From positions 1 through 64,000 of the forward strand of contig NZ_ACDZ02000014.1 of NCBI RefSeq assembly GCF_000173915.1: a DNA stretch of 64,000 nt, given 5' to 3'. The notes beneath the pieces were generated by a model that was not told where the DNA came from, did no database searches, and saw only the letters and a program-made list of their open reading frames with translations. A program made the translations under genes and the position numbers. Of this stretch, positions 62,768-64,000 are shown piece by piece. This DNA comes from Gemella haemolysans ATCC 10379 (GTDB lineage: Bacteria; Bacillota; Bacilli; Staphylococcales; Gemellaceae). Each line of letters starts with the position of its first letter. Position 1 is the stretch's first letter.

Positions 62768-64000
62768 TTATTTACTAAATTTTTCTAAGAATGCATCAAC
62801 ACTTTCTTTTGGCATTATTACAGTAAGTTTGTCGTTAGCTTCTAAAACTGTTGTTCCTTTTGGTACTATTTCACGTCCAGAGCGTTCAATCTGAGAGATA
62901 AGTGTGTTTTTTGTCCACTCTATTTCTCTGATAGATCTTCCAACTAAGAAACTATCGTTTGATATTGTTGTGAGGATTTCTACCTCCATTTCAACTTCAT
63001 TATCTTCTAGTTTATTGCTAGTTAGTATGCGATCTAATAAATATTCATAAACAGGTTTTGTTCCTAGTATATTCGCAGTCATATAAGCGAATAGGCAACA
63101 TAGTGCTATAGGAAGGAAATAGTTAAGTTTTTGTGTCATTTCAAATAGTAATATTATTGAAGTAATAGGACTTCTGACAATTGCTGTTAGGTATCCAGAC
63201 ATTGATAATATTACGAATAAGGCTGTGTATTTTGCATCAAAGAAGTTGCTAAATAATGTCCCAAGTATTGCACCTTGAATTAAAATAGGTAGGAATATAC
63301 CGCCTGCAACTCCTGAAGTAAATGATATAAGAGAGAATAAAGTTTTTATAAAATATAATGTTAATAAAAACATAAAACTAAATTTATTCTCAATTAAAAA
63401 TTCTACTAAATTATGCCCACTTCCAAGTACTATAGGATAGAAAATAAAAAGTACAAATGAAATGAGAAAAGCTATCTGAGGTCTAAATACTATATTTAGT
63501 TTCAAGAATTCATAAATTCTAAATAGTATTTTTATAGTAATATTATAAAATGTTCCAAATATTCCCAATAATATTCCTAGTAAGGCAACCCAAGGATATA
63601 TACTAACTTCCACATAAGGTATATCTGGGAATTTAAAGATAGCTGTAAGTCCAAAGATGTATTGACCAACTATATTAGCTACGACAGCAGCACTAAAACA
63701 GCAAATAATGATTTTTTTTGTGATTTGCTTGTGAACTTCTTCTATTGAAAATAAGACCCCTGCCAATGGAGCGCCAAAAGCAATTGAGAGTCCAGCACTA
63801 GCACCACAAGTAATAAAATATTTTTCTTTAATGATATCCTTTTTTAGAATTCTCGATACAAGTTTTCCACTCATAGCACCGAGTTGAATAGAAGGACCTT
63901 CGCGTCCAAGAGATAAGCCACCTAAACTTGCTGTTAAACCACCTGTAATTTTATAAATAAGTATGCGTAATGGGTTAGGATTTAATCGACCCGTAATTTC
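62768..64000 (-). CDS. ClC-type chloride channel/antiporter, 5' end outside window
   Basis: Membrane anion channel or H+/Cl- antiporter. The visible 410 residues lack the N-terminus. The frame is open to the window edge and includes the selectivity motif GREGPSIQLGA, so the ATG at 63874 is not the start. Then come GGIFLPILIQGAILG and the later membrane helices, and a C-terminal RCK/TrkA-C-type domain (about the last 90 residues: TLISQIERSGREIVPKGTTV). Such C-terminal domains bind nucleotides or regulate gating. Confidence 0.93.
   Translation of the reverse strand, partial: EITGRLNPNPLRILIYKITGGLTASLGGLSLGREGPSIQLGAMSGKLVSRILKKDIIKEKYFITCGASAGLSIAFGAPLAGVLFSIEEVHKQITKKIIICCFSAAVVANIVGQYIFGLTAIFKFPDIPYVEVSIYPWVALLGILLGIFGTFYNITIKILFRIYEFLKLNIVFRPQIAFLISFVLFIFYPIVLGSGHNLVEFLIENKFSFMFLLTLYFIKTLFSLISFTSGVAGGIFLPILIQGAILGTLFSNFFDAKYTALFVILSMSGYLTAIVRSPITSIILLFEMTQKLNYFLPIALCCLFAYMTANILGTKPVYEYLLDRILTSNKLEDNEVEMEVEILTTISNDSFLVGRSIREIEWTKNTLISQIERSGREIVPKGTTVLEANDKLTVIMPKESVDAFLEKFSK

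Noticed and set aside
62768-63874. ClC gene starting at the ATG at 63874
   Set aside because: The frame stays open to the window edge and holds the GREGP motif upstream of that ATG, so the gene is cut by the window.

Overview
This 64 kb window comes from a very AT-rich Gram-positive bacterium of the Bacillota. The signs are AGGAGG ribosome sites, sigma-A promoters, a T-box ahead of valS, an LPXTG sorting signal, the rapZ-yvcK pair and a ccpN-type regulator / ppsR / ppdK cluster. A Gemella-like organism is my best inference. No rRNA or tRNA gene is present to settle it.

Layout. 0-3.3 kb: mntH under a likely MntR operator, a prepilin peptidase gene and radC. 3.3-29.7 kb: an accessory island rich in exporters. 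It holds three TMD-NBD ABC half-transporters, two clear MFS carriers plus a possible third, an FtsX/MacB-type ABC pair, two ABC-2 sets, an AAC(3)-family acetyltransferase, small membrane proteins, and a core insert of a dTMP-kinase-like gene with pyrF. Most units have their own promoter and terminator. Dispersed hairpin repeats lie between many of them, sometimes in 5' leaders. The island ends with three copies of the promoter/start region of a HAD phosphatase gene. Two of these copies precede foreign blocks: an ABC-2 trio, and a duplicated module of toxin-tail remnant plus membrane-anchored immunity-like protein. 29.8-35 kb: HAD phosphatase, rlmH, two paralogous membrane proteins, an alanine/glycine:cation symporter and an orphan Phd/YefM antitoxin whose only start is ATA.

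35-49.5 kb is mostly core: T-box-valS, a minus-strand pair ending in a 45-residue protein that is almost only an LPNTG sorting signal, the ccpN-like / ppsR / ppdK cluster (ppsR has an in-frame TGA 29 codons before its natural end), a class A PBP, then rapZ-yvcK-pgi. 49.5-50 kb is non-coding but holds two adjacent cloverleaf-like multi-hairpin elements of about 160 nt each. 50-57 kb: a GntR/UTRA regulator divergent from a maltodextrin operon (malQ, phosphorylase, EEP-family hydrolase, alpha-glucoside PTS EIICB) behind a consensus promoter. 57-60.5 kb: a methionine-type ABC importer on the minus strand (metN-metI-metQ-metQ). 60.9-64 kb: LacI regulator with a HAD phosphatase, then a ClC chloride channel cut by the window edge.

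Most notable for follow-up: the paired cloverleaf elements, a standalone tandem-hairpin small RNA near 24.0 kb, the free-standing LPXTG microprotein, two genes whose best-placed start is ATA, the duplicated toxin-tail/immunity modules with copied HAD leaders, and the interrupted ppsR.
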